Shown piece after piece: positions 10,877-24,300 of a stretch of DNA of 64,000 nt. Source of the DNA: Acanthopleura granulata (Eukaryota; Mollusca; Polyplacophora; Chitonida; Chitonidae); NCBI GenBank assembly GCA_016165875.1, contig JABBOT010000082.1:1178001-1242000 (forward strand), in the 5' to 3' direction. The position numbers and the translations under genes were made by a program. The stretch's first letter is position 1. Each line of letters begins with the position of its first letter. The notes under the pieces are model-generated. The model searched no databases. It was given only the letters and a program-made list of their open reading frames with translations, and was not told the DNA's origin.

Positions 10877-13800
10877 ATGTATCGTATGGCGGAATTAATG
10901 CCGGCGTGTTCACACAGACAGTACTGTCTTAGAACTACATAGCTGCACTTAAAGCTTAAAGGGATGGAAGAGTGATCATATTTTCAAAGTGTTGCAAAGA
11001 TGACTTTATTGCTAGTACAACTGAACGCTATGAGAGTAGATAAGCCGATCAATATAAGATGATAAGCTTTCCTTCCAGATTATAACCCAGTAAAGGTAAG
11101 CATAATGAAAGCTTCAAGGTGAGGCGTATTCCTGTCGGCTTTGTAATATTGAAGTACAAAAATTCTTGCCCTCGCTGCATTTGATGGCGTTTAGATAGCT
11201 GCCACTGATAGATAACAGCGATATATTTTGAGGTGTTCTCACCATAATTAGTTCACGTGAATCGTATAATGCCAATCATATTATGTCTAACGGAAGCAAA
11301 CCATCCTGACGTCCTCTGACGAAAAACATATAGAAGTAGAAGTACAAGATGGTGCCCACAGACCGTAATGGGGGTGGCAGGGGACTGCTATGCCGTCTCC
11401 CTGTATACTGAACAACGTATTATTTTTTGGACGCTCGTTTCACTGAATGTCACGATGGACGTATTGTGAACATAATTATGGAAATAGATGTTTATGGTGT
11501 TGCCATTGGTCCCCCTTCCCCCGGCCCTACCTCCCCCCAAATTGAACACTGATAAATCTGTAGAAACGGATAGATCAACATCAATGTCAAATTATCCCTT
11601 CTCGTGGCAACGTTATTTTTCATTCTTTTCCCAGTGAAAGCAAATGGGACATTGTCACGTCTCGGACATATTGAACATTTGTAACCAATGTTTTGGACAT
11701 CCGGTTGACATACTTGCAACAAAATTGATTGTGATTGCTTAAATGTGCTTTTATGATTGCCAGCCGGGAAAGGTCCATAGGAAGTCAATAGGGCGTTTGA
11801 CTCCCCCACCCCCACCCCACCACCAGCACACCAAATAGACCGCAACACAACCTTTGCCGTCGCAGACTGGAGAACCAATTGACCGATCGACTGCACTACA
11901 CAGTCCTTGTTATCGCATACGCAGTGATCAGTAATAAAGCAGTAAATCGCTGTCCTCAAATGTCCTCAAAAACTATATGAAGATATTAAAATAAATGTTA
12001 TGGTAGAATTGTCGAAAGTTTTTCTAAAAATGTACCTATCCGATTCTCGCATATCCAATAATAAATGAAAGAGTTATGATTTGGGTTTAATTTTATCTCA
12101 ACCCGAATACCTTCTGTTTTATCGATGTAGCGTGTGTCGCCCACAGCCAACGGTATCCAGGCGGTTTAATCCGTGAAGTAGCATTTGTCCTAGCCCCGAT
12201 ACAGGACAGGAGTGTATAAAGATCGAATTTTGTTAGTCATTCTTGCGATTTGTATCAATTCGTGCAAATGTGAATGTGTGAGGGTAATTGAGTTACATTC
12301 AGTTGGAAGTTTAAACTGAAAGCGCGTCCTTCTAATTATCACACGTGTGCATTTTAAATTTGCACTTTTATACGGTTACTGTATATTTAACTGGAAATAT
12401 ATATTCAAGGCTTTCAGCTTTTTTTAACAATGCCCGTGCAGGGTTATAAGCAATAATAAATAAGCGTTTGGCAGAGATACATTGTCAAGTGTTCTTTATA
12501 CGTGTGGATAATTTGAATTAAAACTACAACAATACAAGAAAAGTGTTACGAGGCACATGTCGTGATTACATGTGTCCGGGTTAGGATCCGCGTGAGTGTA
12601 ACCCGTTTGGCGTGGCTGATTGTCCAGATGGGACAATGCTACACCATGGCCCAAGCTGAAATTCCCACAGATGTGTCAAAGATGGTTCTCGCCGTTGGTC
12701 CCCATTAATATTACCCAAAAGCGGAAAGAGCGCACCTCCAGACGATACATGAAGTGAGATAACGCAAGCTTCAAAATTTACGACCGGTGATTTAGAAACA
12801 AAAGATTTACTTGTTCGCTGCTATATAAGCGAATCCCAAATTTCAAAGAAGAAGAAGTCTTTTGGCCACTCACATGCTACGTTACTGTGTTTCCTGATAC
12901 CACCGATCTAGGGCTATAACTTCTCTCCTTTGGAGATACCCTCTGCTTTCGGTCTTCACCAAATTGAACTGGGATTGACTTGTTTTGGCTGGCGTTCGCT
13001 CTCTCTCCACTTTAAACACGGGACAGCGGCACATAGTAAGTATAAGTAGTAAGTATATATTAAAGAACTCCTTTCTTGTTATTTAACTCCTTGTCGTTGT
13101 AGTCACTTTGTCCACAGGTTATCTATAAAACTATATAGTTTTATAAAGGTTACAGGTACAGTTAGTGGCAACCTCGCATAGTTTCTGCTCTGCACGTTGT
13201 GTTACCTAGTTGTATCTGAAAAGACTATATAGGTTCATAGGCTATGTTTTCCCATTTGTAATGAAAACATTTATTTAGATTTGAAAATAAGACCGAGCCC
13301 ACTTTTGGAGAGAAGATGGCCATTCAACACACACGAGTCTAGATTCGGCCACTCTCCACCTAAACCCGAAGATAGGCGAAGAGAGGTGGGAGAATCTCCC
13401 CACTCTCCCACTCGTCTTCCAAGCTCATCCACATTTTGGTCGCTCAAGTTTCTCTGGCGGTATCTGAAGGCCATGCCTTGACAGTGACACTATATTACGT
13501 AGGATCATGCGCGTCAGAGCTGCAATTTGGGGCATCTTAGGGTTGCCATATTTGCATGTCCATCCAATGCGGCTGCGATTTTGCCATTGCTCATTCGTTT
13601 CACGGGTCATGGGACCTCTTGCCTATTTTTTTTCTTTCAATAAATTAAGGCCGGAATCTACTTGTCTTCTGCTCTGCTGTTACCCGCATGATAAATATTT
13701 ACTTACATCAGCATGTACATAGCATTTCTGTCTCTTAGTGAACAATGAAACAAGTGTCAAGTTGTTAATCTTCTTGAGTACCGTAAATATCTGACGTAGA

Positions 13801-14330
13801 GCTACAGCGATGTTGTATTTGCCCATAGACATTACCGTTCGTTATATAATTTGTTTGACTTAATAATATGCGTATAGGTCCATTTCGTTTGAGTTCAAGC
13901 CTCTTAAATTAGGCAACATTTACTTCGCCATAACTGATTAATATTTTTTTTCGGTGAACTATGAAACGAGTTAGTCTAATTATTACCCAATACTTTTTTG
14001 TACAATTTTTGACCTGTATATTATGTCTGTGTTTTGTTGTGTTTTTTACATCTAAATTTCGGTCTACACTTCTCCCGGAAGAAGGGATTTAAACTGGTCC
14101 TGTTGTGTCAAGTGTTGGAAGTTTACATATGAACTGTTTTCAATCAGTCACCCATTTTAAAACTGAAATGTTTAAGAAATGTTAAAACCAACTTTAGAAA
14201 CTTAACATTTTACAAATGATTGGAAAAACTACTAATTTAACTCTGTATCTTCATATCAAAGTGAAACATTTATGAGTTGTGATTCTCTTTACAAAATGTT
14301 ACAGATGTTGTTATTGGAGGATGTAAGAGG
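10877..14330. other. Intergenic, no gene recognised
   Basis: Interval downstream of the IFI44-like gene. Frames at 11492-11959 (-) and 13271-13481 (both strands) resemble no protein I know and lack splice context. A C-rich patch lies near 11510-11540 and 11805-11825. No tRNA or rRNA seen. Confidence 0.5.
11933..11938 (+). terminator. Candidate poly(A) signal of the IFI44-like gene
   Basis: First AATAAA that I see downstream of the stop codon, about 1.06 kb away. A second lies near 11973. Usage is unknown. Confidence 0.35.
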
Positions 14331-14665
14331 TGTGTTTTTCAGTTACATGTAACTATGTTTGTTTTCTCTCTTCCCTGATACTATTGTTGTATCGCTGAGA
14401 AGTGTAAATAAAGTGTGTTTTAGTTACATATAACTATGTGTGCTGTCTCTTTTCCCTGGCATCTCGGGTTACACATGTGGTATTGTAGTATGGTTTGTGA
14501 GAAGTGTGCATAAAGTCTGTTTTAGCTACGTGTAACCATGGATCTTTTCTTTATTTTCTGGTTGAAGATGTAACAATTGCTGTATCGTTTGGCCTGTATG
14601 TTTGTGTGTTAAGTGTACACAATTAAAGTCTACTTGAGTTAAAAGTAATCATGGCTCTTTTCTTT
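14330..14665. repeat. ~80-115-bp tandem satellite, orientation A
   Basis: Three to four units with the core 'gttacatgtaactatg' or 'gtgtaaccatggatctttt'. The reverse complement of this family forms the longer array at 33070-33680. Confidence 0.7.
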
Positions 14666-14678
14666 ATTTCCCAGAGAG

Positions 14679-14910
14679 GGCCTCCGTGGCTCAGTCGGTT
14701 AACACGCCTCTCCTGAATGCACTCCTAAAGCCCAGGTCATGCTGGCTTCCTCTCCTGCCGTACGTGGGAAGGTCTGTCAGCAACCTACGGATGGTCGTGC
14801 TTTTCCCTCGGGGACTACCCGGTTTCCTCCCACCATAATGCTGGCCGTCGTCGTAAAAGTGAAATATTGTTGAGTATGGGGTAAAACACCAATCAAATAA
14901 ATAAATAAAT
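14679..14910 (+). mobile_element. tRNA-derived SINE (family 1), head-first copy
   Basis: Starts with 'ggcctccgtggctcagtcgg', in which TGGCTCAGTCGG fits a tRNA A box; ends with 'gtaaaacaccaatcaaataa' and AAAT repeats. The part containing the B box is diverged here; in other copies it reads 'gagttcaagccc'. Confidence 0.85.
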
Positions 14911-15189
14911 ATTTTCCGTAGTCCCTGGTAAGGGATGTATCACTGTTATATTGTATCGAAAAACTAAGCCACCATCAGTTTAATTACGAATCATTGATTT
15001 GACAGCCAGTCGAAGACAGATAGAAAAAACGCGATGTAAGCAATGGCTTACAAGAAAATGCACTTTCATTGCTTTTGGGCCTTTGTAACAAGAAGAGATC
15101 AACAGCGCTCGTGTGTCTGTTTTAGCGCTTAACGTTCGTGAAAGGCCGAAAGGTCATCTTCCACCAATATGATGTACATATCTGTACGT

Positions 15190-15335
15190 CACATGTGGAA
15201 AAGTTCATCAGTAATTTACGAATGGTCGGTGGTTTCACTCCGGGCATTCCGGTTTCCTCCACCCACAAAGATGCCCTCTATCATAAAAGGGCGACAACTT
15301 CTTGGCTATGGCATTAAGCAACAATGAAATTAACC
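15190..15335 (+). mobile_element. SINE fragment, family 2
   Basis: Shares 'gggcattccggtttcctcc', a short spacer and the tail 'gaaattaaccaataa' with family 2 copies. Confidence 0.5.
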
Positions 15336-15439
15336 AATAATTCAAATCAAATGTTAAATTATACAATCCAAAAACGAGACATTCAAGTCGCATATTCAAG
15401 ACCCACTTCCAAGGATTTTCGGTGTGGCTTTTTTATTAG

Positions 15440-15575
15440 TTCGTATTTATTTATTTATTTGTCGGAGAGGAAGTCAGAATGAGCTGGACTTGAACTCACA
15501 GAGACCGCATTGGTGAGAGGCACCTAGGTCAATATGCCCCCCTGGCGCGCTATTTCTTCTCGGCCACGGAGGCCA
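15440..15575 (-). mobile_element. SINE family 1, internally deleted copy
   Basis: Tail-first ATTT repeats are joined directly to the tRNA-like head 'cttgaactcacagagacc' ending 'ggccacggaggcc'; the middle of the element is missing. Confidence 0.75.
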
Positions 15576-16049
15576 CCATAAGTTTTGTCAGACAATGACA
15601 TTACTCTGGTAACTTCTTGTGCATCTGACAGACCTGATGTAGGCATATTGCTTGTGGGTCGATGGGTCGATCCTCTGAGGACATTCTCTGACTTGCTGGT
15701 ATGTTAGATGTGGCTTTATCGACATGTCATTTCACTGAGGCAGCACCATATACTACTATGTCGATATCATTACGGTCGTCATTAAACCAGGAAAATGATG
15801 AATGAAAACCACTTATAGGCTGCTTTCCTCCAGCCTTTACTGATTTTGTCCACCTATAAAACCGATAGCTTTATATAAATGAATTTCGTATAAATGAAAC
15901 GATATTTCACTGTAGGGCTTCAGACTGACTTTGGTGGCTTTCGCTCGTCTGTGTTTTTCTTTACATAGTGTACGTTTTGCTTTGTATTATTAACATTGGA
16001 TAATTTGTTTGATTGATGTTTAAATCCGTATACACTCTAATTTTTCACT

Positions 16050-16215
16050 TACACCACGGCGGTAGGAAGCCGGGGTGGCCGGAGTAAACCAACACCAATC
16101 TTTGCCGGGAACAGACGGCAAGACGGCAACAGCGAAAATAGCAAGAACTGGAATAGAACACGAGACCTCTCCGGTCACATGCGGCCGGTGCTGTAACCGT
16201 GTGTGCCAGTTACGC
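16050..16215 (-). mobile_element. tRNA-derived SINE-like element
   Basis: On the - strand it shows a tRNA-like head and a B-box-like 'ggtctcgtgttctattcc'. Only one clear copy in the window, so assignment is tentative. Confidence 0.4.
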
Positions 16216-16689
16216 CCCCTTCGATGTGTTACGCTGAGTTAAGGTGGAGGTACATATTCTGCCCTATTCGGACGTTTATAAACCTAGGTATAACATGTTT
16301 AATCCTTCACTATTTATTTTCAATGACCACAAAAGAACGACACCAAGCCGGAGATTGTGAAAACATCTGAGGTTCGAATCGAAGATACGTGTGTATTTAA
16401 CTGCAGTAGGACACTTTAAAAAATTACAACCCACGTTTTCACTATTTTTTGTTCACAGAAAAATTACATTCTGACATATACATATTATTCCAGTTTCACT
16501 GATATCAGGTTAAAGAAAAATCGTATGATACACAGTTGATTCCAAGCAGATACATTTATTCGTCAAAAACATGACTTATATGATATTTAAATTTTTTCAT
16601 AAAGCGTATTACATTTTGTTGGCTCATTATGTATCATTTGAAAATTAAGTATGCATTTGAACAAAGAAGAAACACAATTATACAGAAAT

Positions 16690-17130
16690 GATACATTCGA
16701 AGTTAAACACATGATTTTAATCACCCAGGCGGTGGCCTTACTATTCACTACACGACGTGCAACCAATGCTAACCAATGATATGGTTTCAAATTGTACAAA
16801 GGTTAAATATATTGAAATACAATATAAAAGACTACGGCACAGAGAGTAAAACCACAGCAGCGACGACAGTGTGCTAGCTGGCAAATGGTTGCACGTTACT
16901 GGTGAAATCCGGCCTCTTGTCAATTTACCTCAGTTAGGGTTTTGTTCTGACTGTTCATGTGACAGTTTTAGAAGTAACAATTTACACCGCCCCTAACACC
17001 AAGGCTTAAGCAGAATTAGATCAAAACGAAAAATGACAATGATGTTAAATGTAGTTTATTAGACATCACTGGTCTAGAATTACTCAAAGTGCTGTGTTGT
17101 TATCACATTTAACACGTGAATACATGATAT
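16690..17130. repeat. Dispersed repeat R2, copy
   Basis: Shares 'gtcaatttacctcagttagg', 'aaggcttaagcagaattag' and 'gtgctgtgttgttatcac' with 20095-20345 (same orientation) and, inverted, with 22940-23275, 28120-28470, 30840-31080 and 51960-52330. Class unknown; no coding sequence seen. Confidence 0.6.
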
Positions 17131-17697
17131 CATGAAAACAGGCTATGTGTATGCGGATGGACACAACTTCATTCATCCCCAAATGAGGATTGAAAGCCTG
17201 CATTCAATTGACCGAAACGAACACTGGAGCACTTTCAGTTGTCTATAACATATACAATAACATTAAACACGTATATATGCATATTTTATGTTTTAAAATT
17301 GTACAAATAAGAAATGTAGAAAGATATTTTTTCGGCTTAATGAGCTGTCCTACTGAACAACCTTTCGTTTGAATGAGAGGGCAACAAATGATATAATCTG
17401 TAATTCTTGTCAATCCATTGAACAGAGAAACCGGAAAACGGTGAATTCTGGACGAAGCAAATAACTCGAACTCGATTCGTTAAAAGTCGCTTTTCTCAAT
17501 GTTTTGGTTATTTGTTTTTTGTTTTTTTGGTTTACGTTGAACTGCGATATCTCGATTATACAACTTCACTAATGCACTTTTGATGGGATACTTCATCCAC
17601 ACAAACACACATTTGCTCTAGTGTTTTTTTCTTTCTTTTTTTTTTTTAGAAAAGTTTTACAAACAGTTGGATTTGCAGACCACCAAACACTCGGTGG

Positions 17698-18278
17698 TCA
17701 GCGGCGATTTAGCATGTCACATAAAACCCGAGGTAAGTTCACTGAGTTTCCGGTAACCAGAAGTGCAGAAGCTGATTTTACACCGCTAAATCGAACAATC
17801 GGAACAACTGGCCCTTTCGGAAGAAATCCAGTAACCATATACATTATTTCGTTTTTGTCACAGTTCAAAACTGTCAGAGACCGACCATCACAGTCTAAGT
17901 ACAGGCCTAGGTGTTGAGGCCCTGTGCAAGGTCTCCACTCTTGATAAGCAGGTTTGATCTCACCACCACAGTCAGTAGAACACCTGATCTTACCAGCACT
18001 GTATTGCATCCTTACATACCAGCTGTCACGGCCAGGGTTACACCGTGTCACATCATAAGTTTCCCCTGCAACTCCTACACGGCAGTAGGAACCAAATAAA
18101 CCCGTAGATGAGAGGGTTGTGATCACCACTTCCCAATAGTACCTGCCCAAAGGGTAACGACCGTCTGTGAAGACTGTACAAGTCCCTTCTCGGGTCAAAT
18201 CCCCACACTCTACCAAGGAACCATTGTGGCTGATTCTAAGTCCAACACCCGAAGTCTTTGCGAAAACAAGATTCGGCT
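17698..18278 (-). CDS. TRIM B30.2/SPRY exon
   Basis: Acceptor TGTATGTTACAG at 18279-18280 gives the phase required by the previous exon. A nearer-upstream AG (TGTTTCAG, about 18313) is in the wrong phase. Encodes about 192 residues of the ligand-binding domain, ending with the stop at 17698-17700. Its last 290 bp are duplicated at 1-290. Confidence 0.92.
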
Positions 18279-21200
18279 CTGTAACATACAAATCATTGAT
18301 ACAAACATCAGTTCTGAAACACAAGCGGCAGATATAGTAACATGCCTTTAGGTTGGTGAAATAGAAATGACAAATATGAACATGAGTTCGGAATGTGAAA
18401 TGTGCAAATGGCATATACGAACATAAGTTGTGACTCTGAAACATACAAGTTGCAGAAATTAACATTTGCTCAGCCTATGCAACAAAAGAAAGTTTGGATA
18501 GAATAATTGTGCCATGTACATGAGTTGTCTCCCCTGTGGCGCTGCGGGTTGCTGTATGTAAGCGCACTGCAGGCATTGAGAGTATAGCCAAAGTCAGTAC
18601 ATTCAGAAAAAATACCCACACTGCATCCCTCACCAGTTCTAAGTACCTAACACTGATATAAAAGTTCAGCTGGTCATAGTAAAGGAACAGTGCATGAAAA
18701 CCTTGGTCTGCCGAACCTGGCAGTTGCCATCTACAAATCTCTGATTTGACGCAAGGCTGTTCTGTTGTATTTCCCTGCGTCTCTTGAAAAAAATCATGCC
18801 AATGAAAAAAGTTCTGGTGTTTGTGGATGACTGGTTCAGTGTGGTCTTAAAGAGCAACAGAATGTCTGTGTGTTATCTCATAGGCTGTAGGTATGTGGAG
18901 CTATGTACTGTCACCCTACACCCCACCCTCTACACAAGATTATCGGACTAAACCACCTTCAGTGGTGGTAGCTTTATTCGGGGAAATACTTTGTTACCTA
19001 GGCCACATGCAATTGCAGCGGGCACTGTTGAATTATCATTTCCCACACACTTAATAAAGTCAGAATTGGTCGCACTACCTGTCTGCTTAAATGACGCATT
19101 GGTCACCGCCTCTAAAATTTAGTATATAGGGTCAAGTTAAACAACAGACCTGCGGACTGTAGATATAGCAACACCATACATACAGTCTTGAACCCTGGGT
19201 GTTTTGGCATCTTGCCATTCAATGCAGTCATATTTGCCTACAGATGGGCAAAAAATGCCACAAAATTCTCCCTTTAGCTTTTTCTCAATGAGCCTTCATG
19301 ATTGAGTGACTATTGACCTTCATTACAGAAGATCTAGGCTGTCACATTCAGGTAGATTTCCTATAGGTACAAAAACACTAAGAAATAGCCTTACTATTTA
19401 TGCAGTAATTCCACAAAGAACACCCTCCTGAAACTGTGTTCCCTAATTTTGTTGGCCCAAATGACACATACTGTAAAATAACTAGACGCCTGGCCTACAA
19501 CATATCCAAATATCATCAGGGGTTGACCATCATTTTCTCAAAATAAATCAGCTGGAATGAAGGAACTAACGTCCTATCGCCATAGAAACAGGGTGTAGGC
19601 AATTGCTCATTGGATAATATTTTTCTCTCTACATATTTAGATGTAACCACGTGTAACGGGCTCTCTTTCAACCATTATTTGTCATAGTTTATACCTGAAA
19701 AATTACCTGGCAGTACTTCAACACACTTCAGAGATACAGCCAATCCCTACCCATCCCCACCGTTTTCTGTGCGCCTGAATCTTGGATACAAGATCCTGTC
19801 AGTGTTTTTATATTTGCAGGTTACACGAGCGCATTGGGTGGGGTGGGGGGATAGTCCTCCTGGACAAAAATTTTCAGTTGTATCCAAAGCAGATAAAATC
19901 CTGATATATTTTAATTCGGTGTAAAAGAATAGGACAGAAATTTATAGTGTATCAACAACCTAGGCTGTCTATGTGCCAGTGTTACCGTATCCAATCGGTG
20001 CTCGAAAACGCACCAGTTCGGAGCCAAATCTTGAACCCAACTGGTCCAATTGCGCATGTGTAACCTGAAAGGGGTTTTCATAACAGAAAGAGTACAACCA
20101 GAGCAGCGACGACATTGTGGTAGTTGACAAATCATCACTCATTACTGGTGAAATCCGGCCTCTTGTCAATTTACATCAGTTATGGTTTTATTCTAAGTGT
20201 TCATCGAAGTGTTTAAGAGGTAACAACTTACACCCCGCAAACACCTTGGCTTGAGCAGAATTAGGTGACGAAAATAACTTACAGTGATGTTAAATGCAAT
20301 TTATATGACGTCACTGATCTAGAATTACTGCTGTGTTGTAATCATATTTAACACTTGTAAGCACAATACCATAAATAGCATAAAGACATTAAATAGTATA
20401 TGGGGAAAAGAAACCCATATACATGAATTTATTACGGAATGAAAATGTCCACTCTCAATAAGGAAAAAATCATCCCTACGCTTTCGAAGGAACCAAGGTG
20501 TCGAAGCCGACATTCGAATACCAGCCGTCAACCAAGAGTTGCGTTCTGGGTCATTAATCACAAGAAACGACAAATGACACCAACCCCCAAAGAACTAAGA
20601 AAATGTATAAAACATAAAAACGGACGGATTCATGAAGAGAGAAGCAGTAAACAGTTTCCAGTGATGACGAAAAGACGCAATGAATGTTCTAGGGAATGAA
20701 TAACATCAGTTCAATCTTGCACCATTATAGTACACATGGTGTCGATAATCAAACATGTATATCAGTTGCGCTTTGATTGTAACTGTTCGTATATCAAATG
20801 TGGCGATCATACTCAACACGATGAACACACGACCCCAAGACCCCGGTTAAGCGGACTTAGACACCATAATAAAGCAGGTCCCAATCACTCCAAACCACGC
20901 CTGCTCCTGGCCATAGGGATCCCCGCCCCCGCCCTGGAGTGGGAATTTCGCCCTGTAACAAGCTGATTGTGTGGGATCAACTTTTTATCACACTTGACAT
21001 CTAGTGGATCACACCCTTCCTTTCAGACAACTTACTTGTGATATTTAAACGTCCCATAACCCGCTGTTCTACAGTTTCCTCCGTTACCATCACGTGTCTG
21101 GGGTCAACGGGATAACTCTTTACAGACTCAGTTAGGGACTGTTTTATTTCGTCCCATTTCTTATTTGAGGATTTGACCTCAGATAACTGATCGTCAATTC

Positions 21201-21327
21201 TGTGGGAAAGACAGAGATAAACAGTTCTGCATGGTTAATATATACATCCATCTTAAAGTGAAATGTTACCTCATGTCCCACATCATAAAACTTTAGTGCT
21301 ATAAAATGGCTTTCACTGCGAATTTTT

Positions 21328-21364
<37 letters not shown>

Positions 21365-24300
21365 CAGTGATACAAAGGTTCCAATACAAAAACACAACTA
21401 ATGATGACAAACAAAGGAAGCTGAAGAGAAATTTTGATCACCGACTTACCTTTTAGACAGCTGCTTTGAAACCTGTCAGTAAAATGAAATTGAACTAATT
21501 TAGTCCATGATAATACAGGATATAGTTTTCAGATTTTACAGCAATACCCTCTCCCGCCCCTCCCCTCCTCCCTCCCCCCACACTTCATCTCCATGTAATA
21601 GATAAAAGGTACTAGTTTTCCTTTATTTGATTTATTCATTTATTTCTTGGCATGGAACGTGTAGCTGAATACTATAAGATGTGGCATTTGGGGAATATCG
21701 CCAGGATTTCAAAGTTGTGTGTTTTTCCATAATCTGGTCTTCAGGAATGTAAGATTTCATGACAGGCAACATGTGCTACGCCAAAACAATAAAACGGAGG
21801 CAGTATAAAGCGCAGATGTTGTAAAGTACTGGTGGTTGTTAAGTGGTCTTTCAATAATCCACTTTCCAAAATGAACACCGGAAAAAAGCGGATCAAAGGT
21901 AGACACAAGCATCACCCAATTCTTTACAACTCCCCACCTTTCGGCTCTCAGTTCTTCATAGGTGAAGCTGTGTATTGTTATACTGAGAAATAATATATTT
22001 GAATTACTTCCGACCTTTGTCCCTTTACATCCTCTTCTACTTGCAGGTGACTTTAATACTCGAGCTACTCGTTTAATTGAACTGTGGGAAACAATGGTCT
22101 GTTATTTACGGATTATATTCTAATAACCGCATGTTTCCGTTCTAACATCGGAATGACGACACCAAGACGACCTTGACATACAGTCTGAACAGGAAACACT
22201 GGAATCTCTAAATCTAAACAGTTCACAGGCATGGCTGCTTGGTCAGCAATGTTGCATATTGCAAGAGATACAGACAAGGGCTCTTGCAATTCGGGTAACC
22301 GTTAAATGCGACTCACAGTATGCAGATACAGACAAGGGCTCTTGCAACTCACAGTGTGCAGATACAGTCAAGGGCTCTTGCAATAGGGTAACTGTTAAAT
22401 TCGACTCACAGTGTGCATATACAGACAAGGGACCTTGCAATTCGGGTAACCGTTAAATGCGACTCACAGTATGCAGATACAGACAAGGGCTCTTGCAACT
22501 CACAGTGTGCAGATACAGTCAGGGCTCTTGCAATAGGGTAACTGTTAAATTCGACTCACAGTGTGCAGATACAGACAAGGGCTCTTGCAATACGGGTAAC
22601 CGTTAAATGCGACTCACAGTGTCCAGATACAGACAAGGGCTCTTGCAATTCGGGTAACCGTTAAATGCGACTCACAGTGTCCAGATACAGACAAGGGCTC
22701 TTGCAATTCGGGTAACCGTTAAATGCGACTCACAGTGTCCAGATACAGACAAGGGCTCTTGCAATTCGGGTAACCGTTAAATGCGACTCACAGTGTGCAG
22801 ATACAGACAAGGGCTCTTGCAATACGGGTAGCCGTTAAATACGACCCACAATGTGCAGATTCATGATAGTGACTATCATTGCACCTACCCTGACGATTTA
22901 ATTCTTCAGACATGCTTGCACGGAATACCTTGGTCCCTTTGCATATTTGTCATGTTATTGCCCATATGTATTAAATGTGACGACAACAAAACATCTGGAA
23001 TAATTCTTGACCATTGATGTCTAGTATATTGCATTAATCATCAGTGTAATTAGTTTTACCTTGTTCTGCTTAAGCGATGGTGCTAGGGGGTGTAAGTTGA
23101 TACTCCTTATACACTAACATTAACAGTTAGAACTAAAACCCTAACTCAGGTAAATTGACAAGAGGCCGGATCACAGGTAGCGTGTGGCCATTTGTCAACT
23201 GTCACACTGTCGTAACTGTTCTGGTTTCACTTTGTATGCTGTCGTCTTTTATGTTGTCAAATAGACCCAAAATGTTAAACTTGACTGTCAAACGGTAGAC
23301 TCCAAACAGTGCACCTACGTAATAAATGCAGGACATAAGGGCAGGAATGTGGAGTTGGGCAAAATCACTTTAAAACAGTGCTTCCCTTATTTTATGTACA
23401 CTGATGTTATTAATTGATTGACTGATTTATTTATTTCATTTCTGTTTTACGCCGTACTCAAAAATATTTCACTTATACGAAGGCAATCAGCATTATGGTG
23501 AGGGAAACCGGGCAGAGGCCGTGGAAACCCGTTTTGAAATCCACAACCATCCGCAGGTTGCTGGCAGACCTTCACATGTACGGCCGGAGAGGAAGCCAGC
23601 ATAAGCTGAACTTGAACTCACAGAGCTGTATCGCGCTGGCGTGCTATCCCCACCGGCCACGCACTGACCTTAAAAGACATCCATGCTGTTATGGGGAAAT
23701 CTCTTTCAATCGTTTCAACAAACCATCATCTCTAAGAAAATACAAACTCTGTAATATCCAATTTCGAACTTACCTTTAAAATCTGCATGTCGGTTAAGGA
23801 CAACAAATCTTGAGAAGACTGCTGCACCCTTGCCATTTCTTCCACCTGCATCTCAAGGCTCTTTACAACAGCAGCACACTGAGCACTCCATTCTGTGTGT
23901 CGAGTTTTCACTGCTTCGGTTGCGGCATTCCTCCATGTTGTCAAGACATGCATCGCTGCACAATGTGCTCCTTCAATGTCCTTCAAATGCAGATCCTGAT
24001 TTCCCTGAAAGTCAGGGTGAAAGATTGTGTTTGCATTCCTGGACTGACCTTTAGTTTATCTCCATGTCAAGGGACGATTTACTACGTGATTTATCCAAAG
24101 ACAACTTGTCGAAGTCCGGTGCTAAATTTAAGCTAATGTTCATAATAAAAAATACAATGTCGTCGTCAATGAACAATTTTTTGGATGCAGCCGAGAAAAC
24201 CATATTTGTGTACAAAAATAACAATCCAGGACATTTGCATGCTGGTCGCTAACCAAGATGGTTATAATCGCTAGACCAATTTCCCAAACAACATTTAACA

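Noticed and set aside
11492..11959. 155-codon frame on the - strand
   Set aside because: No domain, no splice context, and it crosses C-rich low-complexity DNA.
18279..18465. N-terminal extension of the SPRY frame
   Set aside because: It lies in the intron: the acceptor at 18279-18280 is the one in phase with the linker exon, and the extra residues are low-complexity.
22240..22865. CRISPR-like array
   Set aside because: The units are near-identical head-to-tail with no unique spacers, and the genome is eukaryotic.
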